DNA from: Duganella sp. Root336D2
GTDB taxonomy: Bacteria; Pseudomonadota; Gammaproteobacteria; Burkholderiales; Burkholderiaceae_D
Direction: 5' to 3'
DNA length: 64,000 nucleotides
Assembly: GCF_001425005.1 (NCBI RefSeq)
Contig: NZ_LMDB01000001.1
Span: forward strand, 560,393 to 624,392
Part shown: positions 52,162-62,360 of the stretch, piece after piece
How the letters are laid out: every line of letters starts with the position of its first letter
Numbering within the stretch: position 1 is the first letter of the stretch
Program-made: the position numbers and the translations under genes
The notes under the pieces: model-generated
Databases searched by the model: none
Seen by the model: the letters and a program-made list of their open reading frames with translations, nothing else
Told to the model about the DNA's origin: nothing

Positions 52162-52566
52162 TCAGTAAGAACGGCGGCGGCCGAAATGATGACCTACTAC
52201 GAGGGTGGTGCTGGCAATCAGCACGGACAGGCCAAGGATGAGCTGCACCAGCTTGTCCTCGGGCAGGGTCCAGAGGCTGCCTTTGGGTGGTTCGCAGCCG
52301 GCGATGGCGCACAGCAAGGGCTCCACCCAATCGGCTTCAGGAGTAACATCGAGGATAACGGCGCCCTCGGTGGTCTGCATGTAAATCTCGCCGCCTTCGG
52401 CCAGGCTGAAACACACGCCGTAACCGGTTTCCTGCTTGCCGACGTGTTCCTTCAGCGCGAGGTCGTGCTCGGCGATCCACAGCTCCACGTCCTGCGGCGT
52501 TTCCAGTGCGGTCCACGGCACCGGGCGAAAGCGCGGCTTGGCCGCTTCGTCATCGTGATTAAACAT
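52162..52566 (-). CDS. Hypothetical protein with C-terminal membrane helix
   Basis: A 134-residue product with no recognised domain. The first 105 residues are soluble and acidic, and the last 30 contain one hydrophobic helix (LVQLILGLSVLIASTTLVVGHHFGRRRSY). It would be a tail-anchored inner-membrane protein. It sits 10 bases upstream of the ABC binding-protein gene on the same strand, so it could be co-transcribed. Confidence 0.6.
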   Translation of the reverse strand: MFNHDDEAAKPRFRPVPWTALETPQDVELWIAEHDLALKEHVGKQETGYGVCFSLAEGGEIYMQTTEGAVILDVTPEADWVEPLLCAIAGCEPPKGSLWTLPEDKLVQLILGLSVLIASTTLVVGHHFGRRRSY

Positions 52567-52601
52567 GGGTCAGGAGTGTAACCGAAACGTCAGGAGGCGG
52601 T

Positions 52602-52787
52602 ATGAAAGTAAACGAATATGTATCTGAGTTTGATGCGTTCTTCGGCAAGCTGTTGGATGAGCATCCGGAGATGGTGGCAGACCAGCGGGTTGGCTGGAAT
52701 ATCTGGTGGGATCATCAGGTCGACCTGGAGGCGGAGCGGGTAGCCAGGACGGATGCGGTGCCGACGCCGGCGTATTACTACCACTGA
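52602..52787 (+). CDS. Small DUF3460-like protein
   Basis: A 61-residue acidic protein (KVNEYVSEFDAFFGKLL, then DQRVGWNIWWDHQVDLEA). It resembles the short DUF3460 family found in betaproteobacteria (Y-x-S-x-F start, QR-x-G-x-x-x-WD middle). AGGAGG precedes the ATG at 7 bases, which supports a real gene despite its size. Function unknown. It is divergent from the hypothetical gene before it. Confidence 0.7.
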   Translation: MKVNEYVSEFDAFFGKLLDEHPEMVADQRVGWNIWWDHQVDLEAERVARTDAVPTPAYYYH

Positions 52788-52817
52788 CACCGATACGCGG
52801 CAGCCGCCTGCCCGGTC

Positions 52818-53435
52818 CTAGCCTTTCCAGCTGCGCTGCAGCCCCGTATCGGCATGAATCCATCCGCCACGCGGCCCCTGGCGGTAGTAGAAGCCTACCC
52901 CGCCCTGGCGGAAACTCTGCACCAGGCTCCCCAGCACTTCCGCATTCAAATTCGGAATCCGGATATCGGCCGCCTTCCCGCTCATGTGCAGCGACTGCCG
53001 CGCCGCCGGAATCCCCTGTTCGATCAGCTTCTTGTTGGAAGCCGGCGTGCGATATCCCGACAGGATCTCCAGCGGACTCTCGATCCCGAAGCGCTGCACG
53101 AAGGCCTGCGCACCCCACAGCGTCTCAAACAGTTTCGGATCAATCGCCGCCGTCTCCTTGCCATTCACATCGCGCAGCAAATGGCACAGTTCCTGGTAGG
53201 CCGCGTCGTTAATCTCGCCATCCTTCCAGTAAGTCAACCGGGCCTTCTCACCGCTCTGCGGGCGGATCACGCTGATGGTGCGCGGCTTGAGCCAGAATTC
53301 CAGGTCCAGCGTCTGGGCGTCGAAAATATCCGGCGGCGGTTCCGGTTCCGATTGCGGGCCGGCCCGGCCAACCAGCGGCAAGCCCGCCAGTGCGGTACCC
53401 GCCATCATGTGGAGGAAGTCTCTGCGTGTTGCCAT
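52818..53435 (-). CDS. Tat-exported DUF882/YcbK-like M15-type peptidase
   Basis: A 205-residue periplasmic protein. The start MATRRDFLHMMAGTALAGLPLVG is a twin-arginine signal. The catalytic domain has ILSGYRTPASNKKL, SLHMSGKAADIRI (Zn ligands His and Asp) and GGWIHADTG (Zn ligand His), as in DUF882/M15 peptidoglycan-related enzymes such as YcbK. Upstream in-frame codons would extend it, but no ribosome site supports them. It probably acts on cell-wall peptides. Confidence 0.9.
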   Translation of the reverse strand: MATRRDFLHMMAGTALAGLPLVGRAGPQSEPEPPPDIFDAQTLDLEFWLKPRTISVIRPQSGEKARLTYWKDGEINDAAYQELCHLLRDVNGKETAAIDPKLFETLWGAQAFVQRFGIESPLEILSGYRTPASNKKLIEQGIPAARQSLHMSGKAADIRIPNLNAEVLGSLVQSFRQGGVGFYYRQGPRGGWIHADTGLQRSWKG

Positions 53436-53445
53436 GGTGATTCCA

Positions 53446-53477
53446 TCTATTGCAATAACGATTACTATAGCAATAGA
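53446..53477. promoter_or_regulatory. Inverted repeat in the promoter of the DUF882 gene
   Basis: TCTATTGC (53446-53453) and GCAATAGA (53470-53477) form a perfect 8-base inverted repeat with a 16-base spacer that contains TATAGT on the minus strand, a possible -10 box. It starts 10 bases before the gene. It may be an operator. Confidence 0.35.
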
Positions 53478-53497
53478 GAATGAGTTGAGAAACCCCT

Positions 53498-53788
53498 TTA
53501 ACAATTTGTCGTAAACTTGGCACCAGGCGCCACGATGACCAGGTCGGACGTTGCAACCGCCACACAGGGCAGGATATAGCCCTGGCGCTTCTCCTCCAGG
53601 CTCAGTCCCGGCCATTCAATCAGGTGGCGCGCGGTGCCGTTTTGCACCTGGCAGATGCAGCTGCGGCAAGTGCCATTGCGGCAGGAACTGGGCAGCACTA
53701 CACCGGCGCGGGCAGCCGACAGCAACAGGCTGGCTTCGCCATCCGTTTCGAACGATAATCCCTTCGGCTCAACTCTTATCTGAAACAC
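53498..53788 (-). CDS. Plant-type 2Fe-2S ferredoxin-like protein
   Basis: A 96-residue electron carrier. The cluster ligands are in SSCRNGTCRSCIC, and a fourth Cys is in ILPCVA, the spacing of plant-type ferredoxins. The fold matches the C-terminal domain of oxidoreductases such as phthalate dioxygenase reductase, but here it stands alone. It is separated from DUF1697 by one base, divergently, so their promoters and leaders overlap the neighbouring genes. Confidence 0.9.
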   Translation of the reverse strand: MFQIRVEPKGLSFETDGEASLLLSAARAGVVLPSSCRNGTCRSCICQVQNGTARHLIEWPGLSLEEKRQGYILPCVAVATSDLVIVAPGAKFTTNC

Positions 53789-53789
53789 A

Positions 53790-54302
53790 ATGCCTCGCTA
53801 TATTGCCCTGCTCCGCGGCGTCAGCCCGATGAACTGCAAGATGCCGGAACTGAAAGCCGCCTTTGAAAGTGCCGGATTTTCCAACGTCAAGACGCTTCTA
53901 TCAAGCGGCAATGTAGCATTCGATGCCCGCTCCGCCTCGGAAGCGGCACTCGAGCGCAAGGCTGAAGCTGCTATGGAAAAGGCGCTTGGCCGCAGTTTTT
54001 ACACCATCATCCGCGCGCAGAAGCAGCTGCAGGATTTGCTGGCCGAAGACCCCTATCCCGGCCTTGGTGCCGATCCGGCCGCGAAGCGCGTGGTCAGCTT
54101 TATGCGCGGCACGCCGCCCAAGACCGTCCTGCCACCGCCCGTCAGCGGGGCGCAGATGCTGGGCGTGATCGGAAACCAGGTGTTTTCGACCTATTTGCCC
54201 AGCAGCGACGGTCCAGTCTTCATGCGCCTGATTGAAAAGACCTTCGGCAAGGACATCACTACCCGCACCTGGGACACGGTGCGCAAATGCGCCGCAGCCT
54301 GA
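53790..54302 (+). CDS. DUF1697 family protein
   Basis: A 170-residue cytoplasmic protein beginning MPRYIALLRGVSPMNCKMPELKAAFESAGFSNVKTLLSSGNVAFDA, the DUF1697 signature (ALLRGINVGGKN-like start, SGNVVF). Function is unknown. It overlaps the next AraC gene by 16 bases and is probably co-transcribed with it. Confidence 0.9.
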   Translation: MPRYIALLRGVSPMNCKMPELKAAFESAGFSNVKTLLSSGNVAFDARSASEAALERKAEAAMEKALGRSFYTIIRAQKQLQDLLAEDPYPGLGADPAAKRVVSFMRGTPPKTVLPPPVSGAQMLGVIGNQVFSTYLPSSDGPVFMRLIEKTFGKDITTRTWDTVRKCAAA

Positions 54303-55045
54303 TGCCAGTCCAGCTTTGGTCGGGGAGTGCCCTGCTGTCGGCCGGCTTCGGCGCATTCCGCGGCACGGTCGGGGATAACGCGCTGCACGCACATTACGCG
54401 CACCAGCTGGTGATTGCGCTGAATGGAGAAGTCGGCGTGGCGCTCCCTTCCGGACCCTTGCGTGCGCCCGGCATTGCCATCCCGGCAGGGCTGGCGCACT
54501 GTGTCTGCGCGGAACAGGCCTTGCTGGTCTACCTGGACCCGCTGACGCCGGAAGGCGCGGCTTTGTTCCCGCCGCGCGCCGCCACGGCGTTGCCCCTCGC
54601 CGCCGACCTTTGCAGCCAGCTGCTGGCGGCAGCCGATGAAGGCCAGTCCTTGCGTGCCACGCTGCGAGCTGCATGCGGCCTGTCACGCCCGTCAGTACCG
54701 GATCCACGCATGGCTGCCGTGGCAGGCGCATTGCGCGCAGGCGTTGCAATGGGCCGCGTAGCGCGCGACGATCTGGCAAGCCTGGCAAACCTGTCGCCCA
54801 GCCGCTTTTCCCATTGGTTCGTCGAGCAGACCGGCCTTCCCTTGCGCAGCTACCGCAAATGGCTGCGCCTCGAACTCGCGCTGCACCGGCTGGCGCACGG
54901 CGGCAACCTGACCGACGCCGCCCATGCAGCCGGGTTCGCCGACTCGGCCCACCTTTCACGCACTTTCCGTGAGATGTTCGGCCTCAACCCAGCGGCCCTG
55001 CTGCAGGGCATTGTGCTGGATAGCTCTTTCGTTCAAGCCGCCTGA
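54287..55045 (+). CDS. AraC-family transcriptional regulator
   Basis: A 252-residue regulator. The N-terminal half is a small cupin-like domain (LHAHYAHQLVIALNGEV), and the C-terminal 100 residues hold the AraC double helix-turn-helix (DLASLANLSPSRFSHWFVEQTGLPLRSYRKWLRLELAL and NLTDAAHAAGFADSAHLSRTFREMFGLNP). It overlaps DUF1697 by 16 bases. The next gene, a hydroxylase, is a likely target. Confidence 0.88.
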   Translation: MRRSLMPVQLWSGSALLSAGFGAFRGTVGDNALHAHYAHQLVIALNGEVGVALPSGPLRAPGIAIPAGLAHCVCAEQALLVYLDPLTPEGAALFPPRAATALPLAADLCSQLLAAADEGQSLRATLRAACGLSRPSVPDPRMAAVAGALRAGVAMGRVARDDLASLANLSPSRFSHWFVEQTGLPLRSYRKWLRLELALHRLAHGGNLTDAAHAAGFADSAHLSRTFREMFGLNPAALLQGIVLDSSFVQAA

Positions 55046-55087
55046 CGCAGGCGCCTTTACGCTGGCCTCCATTCACACAAGGAGGTC

Positions 55088-55939
55088 ATGATGAAGCAAT
55101 GGGCAATTCGATACCTGAGCTACCCGCTCGTTTTCGGCGGCGCCGCCGCGGCAATTCTATGGGCCGCCACGCACGGCCTGCCTTACTGGCCAACCATACC
55201 GCTGATGGCGCTGGCGGCCATCGCCTGCGTCGCCCTGCTCGAGCGATGGCAACCGTATGAAAAGGCCTGGCTGGCCGACCACGGTGACACAGCGACCGAC
55301 AGCCTGCACTTCCTGCTCAACGCGAGCGTCCTGTACGGCAGCATCGAGATCCTGTCCTGGGCGCGCGGCCTGCTGCCTGCGCCGGCCGCCTGGCCCATGC
55401 ACTGGCCAATGCACTGGCCAGTATGGATGCAAGTCGGCGCCGCCATGATCGTGCTCGACTTCGGCTTGTTTTTTATGCATTGGCTAAGCCATCGCCACTA
55501 CCGCCTCTGGTTGTTCCACGAGGCGCATCACAGCAGCGAGCGCCTGTATTGGCTGAACAGCGAGCGGCGCCACCCACTGCACGCCATGATGATGGGTGCG
55601 CCGGGCTTGGCCGTCCTGCTGGTCCTGGGCGCGCCGGCAGCAACGATTGCCAGCGGCCTGGCCATCCTGTCCGTCCACCTGGCCTTCCAGCACGCCAATC
55701 TCGACTATTCGCTGGGCCCGCTGCGCCATGCGTTCGGCGTCGCCCAGACCCACCGCTGGCACCATAAGCGGGACTACGCGGACGCCCAGGTCAACTTCGG
55801 TGAATGGCTGATGCTGTGGGACCACCTGTTCCGCACCTACCGCCAGCCGCCGGGCAGGATCGGGCGCGACGATGTCGGCCTGGACAGCCCGGACGCCCCG
55901 GCTACGTATCATCGCCAATTGTTACGGCCATTCCTGTGA
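55088..55939 (+). CDS. Sterol desaturase/fatty acid hydroxylase-family membrane protein
   Basis: A 283-residue di-iron membrane oxygenase. The histidine boxes are [20 protein letters not shown] and HRWHHKRD, as in the C5-sterol desaturase superfamily. There are four hydrophobic segments. Residues about 102-110 contain a repeated PMHWPMHWP caused by a 12-base tandem repeat. GGAGGT precedes ATGATG; either ATG (55088 or 55091) may be used. The natural substrate is unknown. Confidence 0.9.
   Translation: MMKQWAIRYLSYPLVFGGAAAAILWAATHGLPYWPTIPLMALAAIACVALLERWQPYEKAWLADHGDTATDSLHFLLNASVLYGSIEILSWARGLLPAPAAWPMHWPMHWPVWMQVGAAMIVLDFGLFFMHWLSHRHYRLWLFHEAHHSSERLYWLNSERRHPLHAMMMGAPGLAVLLVLGAPAATIASGLAILSVHLAFQHANLDYSLGPLRHAFGVAQTHRWHHKRDYADAQVNFGEWLMLWDHLFRTYRQPPGRIGRDDVGLDSPDAPATYHRQLLRPFL
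55391..55420 (+). repeat. Short tandem repeat inside the hydroxylase gene
   Basis: A 12-base unit (TGGCCMATGCAC) occurs twice in a row and then partly once more. It encodes PMHW repeats in a membrane-proximal segment. Slippage here would change the protein length by four residues without a frameshift. Confidence 0.6.
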
Positions 55940-56060
55940 GCTACAATGTCAAGCTTGTCCGGTAGGCCATCGCCACCCGCCATCCACCCCGAGCCGGTCG
56001 AATCCGTCCGGCCCAGGCAAGAACATCCAGCGGAAACCATCCGTATTTGAGGGAATAAAC

Positions 56061-58289
<2,229 letters not shown>

Positions 58290-58311
58290 GCCGCCCTCCG
58301 CTTCGTAATTA

Positions 58312-58384
58312 AAAGTCGGGGTCAGGTCTGGCAATCGGACATTCGCGCAGCGAATGTCCGATTGCCAGACCTGACCCCGACTTT
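58312..58384. repeat. REP-family perfect palindrome (35-base arms, 3-base loop)
   Basis: Arms 58312-58346 and 58350-58384 are exact inverses, starting AAAGTCGGGGTCAGG. The sequence matches the RAYT-flanking arms in its first 14 bases and in the GGCAATC-GGACAT region. It lies between icd (22 bases past the stop) and the last base of the convergent LysR stop codon. It probably also works as a bidirectional transcript end. Confidence 0.93.
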
Positions 58385-59250
58385 CATTTTGCTTGGCTGA
58401 AGCTGGCGATGAAGGCGTCGCGGGCGGCGTGGTGGGGGATGTCGCGGCGCCAGACGAGCATCGTTTCGACCTCGGCTACTTCGGGCGGCAGGGTGTGGCA
58501 TTGGACAGTGCGGCCGAGGCCGCGCTGGCGCAGCACTTCGCGCGGCATCATGGCGACGCCCATGCCGGCGGCCACGCAGCCGATGATGGCTTCGAAGGTG
58601 CCGAATTCGGCGACGCGGGTGTGGGCCACGCCGGCGTCGGCAAACCACCATTCCAGCCGGCGCCGGTAGGAGCAGCCGCTGCGGAAGCCAAGCAGTGTGC
58701 GCCGTGCAACATCGGCCGGGCCGCTCACGGGGCCGTGCAGCGCGTCCGTCAACAACACCAGTTCTTCGACGAATACCGGCACCTGTTCCAGTTCCGGACG
58801 GTCGATCGGCGCAGACACCAGCGCTACGTCGACCTTGTGGTTGGCCACGGCCTGCAGCAGATAGTCGGTCGGTCCGGTATCGAGTACCAGGTCGACTTGC
58901 GGGTACTTGCGATGGAAGGCGCCCAGTACGCGCGGCAGGCGCGCCGCGGCGGTGGTTTCAATCGAGCCAATACGCAACTGGCCCGATGGCGCCTGGCCGC
59001 CGCGCACCGACATTTGCGCTTCGTCCGCCAGCCGCAGCAAGCGCTCGGCGTATTCCAGCAAACGCGTTCCTTCGGCCGTGATCAGCATGCGCCGCCCCGA
59101 GCGGTTGAACAGGGTGACGCCCAGCGATTCCTCGAGCTGGTTGAGGCGCGCCGAGACGTTCGATTGCACCCGGTGCAGCCGGAGCGCTGCCTGGGTCACG
59201 CTGCCTTCCTCGGCAACGGTCTTGAATATCCTGAGCGAGGAGAGCTCCAT
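58384..59250 (-). CDS. LysR-family transcriptional regulator
   Basis: A 288-residue regulator with the N-terminal winged helix-turn-helix (MELSSLRIFKTVAEEGSVTQAALRLHRVQSNVSARLNQLEESLGVTLFNR) and a two-lobed effector domain. The start at 59250 follows GGAG; an ATG at 59262 is less well placed. It is divergent from the MFS transporter gene and probably controls it together with the tautomerase. Its stop shares one base with the palindromic repeat. Confidence 0.92.
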   Translation of the reverse strand: MELSSLRIFKTVAEEGSVTQAALRLHRVQSNVSARLNQLEESLGVTLFNRSGRRMLITAEGTRLLEYAERLLRLADEAQMSVRGGQAPSGQLRIGSIETTAAARLPRVLGAFHRKYPQVDLVLDTGPTDYLLQAVANHKVDVALVSAPIDRPELEQVPVFVEELVLLTDALHGPVSGPADVARRTLLGFRSGCSYRRRLEWWFADAGVAHTRVAEFGTFEAIIGCVAAGMGVAMMPREVLRQRGLGRTVQCHTLPPEVAEVETMLVWRRDIPHHAARDAFIASFSQAK

Positions 59251-59345
59251 TTGATTCTCCATTTGAGATGGCTAGATTCATTATTATTCATTTTTATTGA
59301 TGCGTGAAGACATTTATAGTTCAAGCCATACACAGGAGCTTCACC
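59251..59345. promoter_or_regulatory. Divergent promoter region between LysR and MFS genes
   Basis: This 95-base AT-rich region must hold both promoters and the LysR site. TTATAG near 59317 could be the -10 box of the rightward promoter. No clear inverted repeat was found. Confidence 0.45.
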
Positions 59346-60710
59346 ATGAACAAGCCGTCGCCCGCCGTTCTGCTGGCTGCCAGTTTTGCCTTCATCATCG
59401 TCCAGCTTGATGTCACCATCGTCAATGTGGCCTTGCCCGGTATCGGCCGCGAACTTGGCGCCAGCGTCAGCGCGCTGCAGTGGGTGGTTGATGCCTATAC
59501 GCTGGGATTTGCCGTTTTCCTGCTCTCGGCCGGCGTGCTGGGCGACCGCTTTGGCGCGCGCCGCGTTTTCCTGTCGGGCTTTGCACTGTTCACGCTTGCT
59601 TCGCTGGCCTGCGCGATGGCGCCGGGTGCGCTGGCGCTGAACCTGGCGCGCGCCGTACAAGGCGTGGGTGCCGCGCTGCTGGTGCCGAGTTCACTGGCAA
59701 TCCTGAACGCGACCTACGCCCACGACCGCGCGCAGCTGGCCAAAGCCATCGCCTGGTGGACGGCTGCCGGCGGCGTGTCGATTGCGGCTGGCCCGGTACT
59801 GGGCGGCTTGCTGATGAGCCTGGCCGGCTGGCGCAGCATCTTCTGGGTCAATATCCCGCTCTGCGTACTCGGTTTCTGGCTGACGCTGCGTGTGCTCCCC
59901 GCCCTGCGCGGCAAGGATCCGGCACGCAGTTTCGACCTCGTTGGCCAGCTGCTGGCCATCGTCGGCTTGAGCGCCTTCATCGGCGCCGTAATCGAGTTCA
60001 ATGCATTGGGCGCCTCGAGCCGCCTGGTGCAGGGCGCGTTGCTGGCGGCCCTGGTGTCGGCCGTGCTGTTCGTGCGCAGCCAGCAGCGCAGCGCGGCGCC
60101 GATGCTGCCGCTCGGCCTGTTCCGGGACATCGGCTTCTCCGGCGCGGTACTGTTTGGCGTCCTGGTCAACTTTGCCTATTACGGTGTAATCTTCGTTCTC
60201 AGCTTCCACCTGCAGAAGGTGCGCGGCTTCTCCGTGCTGCATGCGGGCCTGGTATTCCTGCCGCTGACCGGCACTTTCATCATCTCGAATATCGCCAGCG
60301 GCCGCATGCAGGCGCGCCTGGGCTCTCGCACGCCGATGATTGCCGGTGGATTGATTGCTGCCGCAGGCTATGCCATGCTCGGACTCTTTGGTGTCGCCAG
60401 CGATGCCACTTTCTTCGAGATGCTGCCCGGCCTGGCGCTGATCCCCGCCGGCATGGGGCTGGCGGTACCGGCGATGACGACTTCGATCCTTTCGGCCGTC
60501 GAGCGCAGCCAGGCCGGCACCGCCTCCGCAGTATTGAATACCGCGCGCCAGGTCGGCGGCGCGATGGGGGTTGCCATCTTCGGCGCCATGCAGGACATCG
60601 CGTTTTCCCTTTCCGTTTCAACCACCTTGCTGTTGCTGGGCGCGCTGCTGGCCTGGTACTGCATCAAACACCCACTTCCAAGCAAAGGAGCTTCACTATG
60701 CCATACGTAA
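59346..60710 (+). CDS. MFS efflux transporter (DHA2/EmrB-QacA type)
   Basis: A 454-residue drug:H+ antiporter-like protein with about 14 hydrophobic segments. Typical motifs are FIIVQLDVTIVNVALPGIGRELG (motif D1), DAYTLGFAVFLLSAGVLGDRFGARRVFLSGFALF (motif A) and ARAVQGVGAALLVPSSLAIL. The start at 59346 has an AGGAG site. It overlaps the tautomerase gene by 13 bases and is divergent from LysR. The substrate is unknown. Confidence 0.92.
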   Translation: MNKPSPAVLLAASFAFIIVQLDVTIVNVALPGIGRELGASVSALQWVVDAYTLGFAVFLLSAGVLGDRFGARRVFLSGFALFTLASLACAMAPGALALNLARAVQGVGAALLVPSSLAILNATYAHDRAQLAKAIAWWTAAGGVSIAAGPVLGGLLMSLAGWRSIFWVNIPLCVLGFWLTLRVLPALRGKDPARSFDLVGQLLAIVGLSAFIGAVIEFNALGASSRLVQGALLAALVSAVLFVRSQQRSAAPMLPLGLFRDIGFSGAVLFGVLVNFAYYGVIFVLSFHLQKVRGFSVLHAGLVFLPLTGTFIISNIASGRMQARLGSRTPMIAGGLIAAAGYAMLGLFGVASDATFFEMLPGLALIPAGMGLAVPAMTTSILSAVERSQAGTASAVLNTARQVGGAMGVAIFGAMQDIAFSLSVSTTLLLLGALLAWYCIKHPLPSKGASLCHT

Positions 60711-60922
60711 ATTTCCGCATCACTAAAGAAGGCGCAACCGCAGAACAGAAACTGGAGCTGATCAAGGGCGCAACCGAGCTGCTGCAGCGCGTGCTGAACA
60801 AGAACCCGGCCACGACTTTCGTCATCATCGACGAAGTGGAGACCGATAACTGGGGCATCGGCTACGACAATGTGACGACACTGCGCGCCAAGGCCGCAGC
60901 GGCCAAGTCCAGGGAAGGCTGA
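60698..60922 (+). CDS. 4-oxalocrotonate tautomerase-family protein
   Basis: A 74-residue protein starting MPYVNFRITKEGATAEQKLELIKGATELLQRVLNKNP. Pro at position 2 becomes the catalytic N-terminal proline after Met removal. The rest follows the small tautomerase fold (FVIIDEVETDNWGIG). It overlaps the MFS stop and has AAAGGAG as ribosome site. This gene is short and easily missed. It may act on a compound exported by the pump or on a detoxification product. Its stop abuts the convergent ThuA gene. Confidence 0.9.
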   Translation: MPYVNFRITKEGATAEQKLELIKGATELLQRVLNKNPATTFVIIDEVETDNWGIGYDNVTTLRAKAAAAKSREG

Positions 60923-61657
60923 CTATTCCGGCGCCGGGCCCATGCCCGTAGCGGCCCAGTAAATGCCGCCGTACAGGTGATGGCGAAACAGCGGGTCGGC
61001 ATACGTCCCCGCCAGGTGGCCGAGCGCAGTGTAAAACGCGCGGCCGCCATCGTAATGCTGGTACCAGCTGACCGGGTGGAATGCGCCCATGCCCTTGGGG
61101 CCGGGCTTGTAAGTCGACTCGTCGACTGTCAGCAGGTAGGTGACTTTACTGGTTGCCGGCTTGAAGGCATACCATTCTTCCGTTACCAGGTTGCGCGCAG
61201 CGAAACGCTCCATCCCTGGGAAATCGCGCTTCTCCACCTTCAGGATCGCGCTCTGTACCGCCGGATGATGGTCGAACATATGCCCCACCAGCCTGGTGTA
61301 CCACGGCCAGCCGTATTCAGTATCCGCGGCGCTGTGCACACCGACGTAACCGCCGCCGGAACGGATGTAGCGCTCGAACACCCCCTTCTGTTTCGCATCG
61401 AGTATCTCTCCCGTCGTCTGCAGGAAGATCACGGCTTGGTACTTGGCCAGTTCCTGGTCGCTGAAACCGCGATTGGCGTCCTCGGTCCAGAACACACTGA
61501 AATCGTGCAGCTTGCCCAGCTCCTGAATTGCCGCAACGCCTGCCGGGATCGAGTCGTGATGCCAGCCAGCTGTTTTCGAGAACACCAGCACGTTGAATTG
61601 GGCGCCTTGCGCACAGCAGCCCACCAGTAAAATGATGGCGGCAAACAGGGCTTTCAC
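60923..61657 (-). CDS. ThuA-domain protein (glutamine amidotransferase-like fold)
   Basis: A 244-residue secreted protein. A GTG at 61657 gives a Sec-type signal (KALFAAIILLVGCCAQGA, perhaps a lipoprotein or type-I signal). The ThuA domain has VLVFSKTAGWHHDSIPAGV, FLQTTGEILDAKQKGVFERYIRSGGGYVGVHSAADTEYGWPWY and YTALGHLAGTYADPLFR. An ATG at 61711 would extend it into the GNAT gene. Proteins with this domain are linked with trehalose or other sugar use; the role here is unknown. Confidence 0.85.
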   Translation of the reverse strand: MKALFAAIILLVGCCAQGAQFNVLVFSKTAGWHHDSIPAGVAAIQELGKLHDFSVFWTEDANRGFSDQELAKYQAVIFLQTTGEILDAKQKGVFERYIRSGGGYVGVHSAADTEYGWPWYTRLVGHMFDHHPAVQSAILKVEKRDFPGMERFAARNLVTEEWYAFKPATSKVTYLLTVDESTYKPGPKGMGAFHPVSWYQHYDGGRAFYTALGHLAGTYADPLFRHHLYGGIYWAATGMGPAPE

Positions 61658-61668
61658 CAGGTCCGGCC

Positions 61669-62187
61669 TTAATTGCAGCCGCAGAAGCGCTTCGGCCTGT
61701 TGACGTCGCATACGGTGCCGTCAAGCTGCTTCCAGAAGAAGACGGTGTCGACGCCGTAGGGGGAGCGGACATTGCCCGCGCGCAGATAGCCCTGGCGGGC
61801 AAAGAATTCCTCGCCGGTGGCGGTGCTGTGAAGTTGCAGGGCTTTGACGCCCCAGCTGCAGGCTTGCTGTTCGACGCAGGCCAGCAGCGCCTTGCCCGCG
61901 CCGCGCTGGCGCACTTCCGGCAGCAGGTAGCACAGGGCCAGCTTGCCGGCGGCCGTCAGCAAGGCGACGCCCACCACCGCGCCCTCTTCGACTGCGACCA
62001 GCGAATAATTGGTGGGCGAGGCGAACCACGACGCCACCGTCTCGGGCGTCTTGTTTCCTAGCCAGGCGCCAAGGACGGCGGGATCATTTTTATGGTCAAG
62101 CACACAACATTCGGCGATTGAGCGTCGCAGCACCTCACAGGCGGCCGTGGCGTCATTCGCTTCCGCGCGGCGAATTTCAAAACTCAT
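61669..62187 (-). CDS. GNAT-family N-acetyltransferase
   Basis: A 172-residue acetyl-CoA-dependent acyltransferase. The core has VAVEEGAVVGVALLTAAGKLALCYLLPEVRQRGAGKALLACVEQQA, where the R-x-x-G-x-G/A motif (VRQRGAGKAL) binds the cofactor, followed by ALQLHSTATGEEFFARQGYLRAG. It precedes ThuA by 11 bases on the same strand. The substrate is unknown. Confidence 0.9.
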   Translation of the reverse strand: MSFEIRRAEANDATAACEVLRRSIAECCVLDHKNDPAVLGAWLGNKTPETVASWFASPTNYSLVAVEEGAVVGVALLTAAGKLALCYLLPEVRQRGAGKALLACVEQQACSWGVKALQLHSTATGEEFFARQGYLRAGNVRSPYGVDTVFFWKQLDGTVCDVNRPKRFCGCN

Positions 62188-62360
62188 GCGTGCTCACAGG
62201 TATTCAATAACCGGAATATACACCAGCAGCCAAAACCCCGTACGAGGCCGCGTGCGCACAGCCTTAGCCGGGGCCGATACTAAGCTTATAACGAATAAGT
62301 AGTTTCCTTTCGGCGCGAGATTCTAGACCATGCATATCTGTTTTCACAATAGAGATTGCC

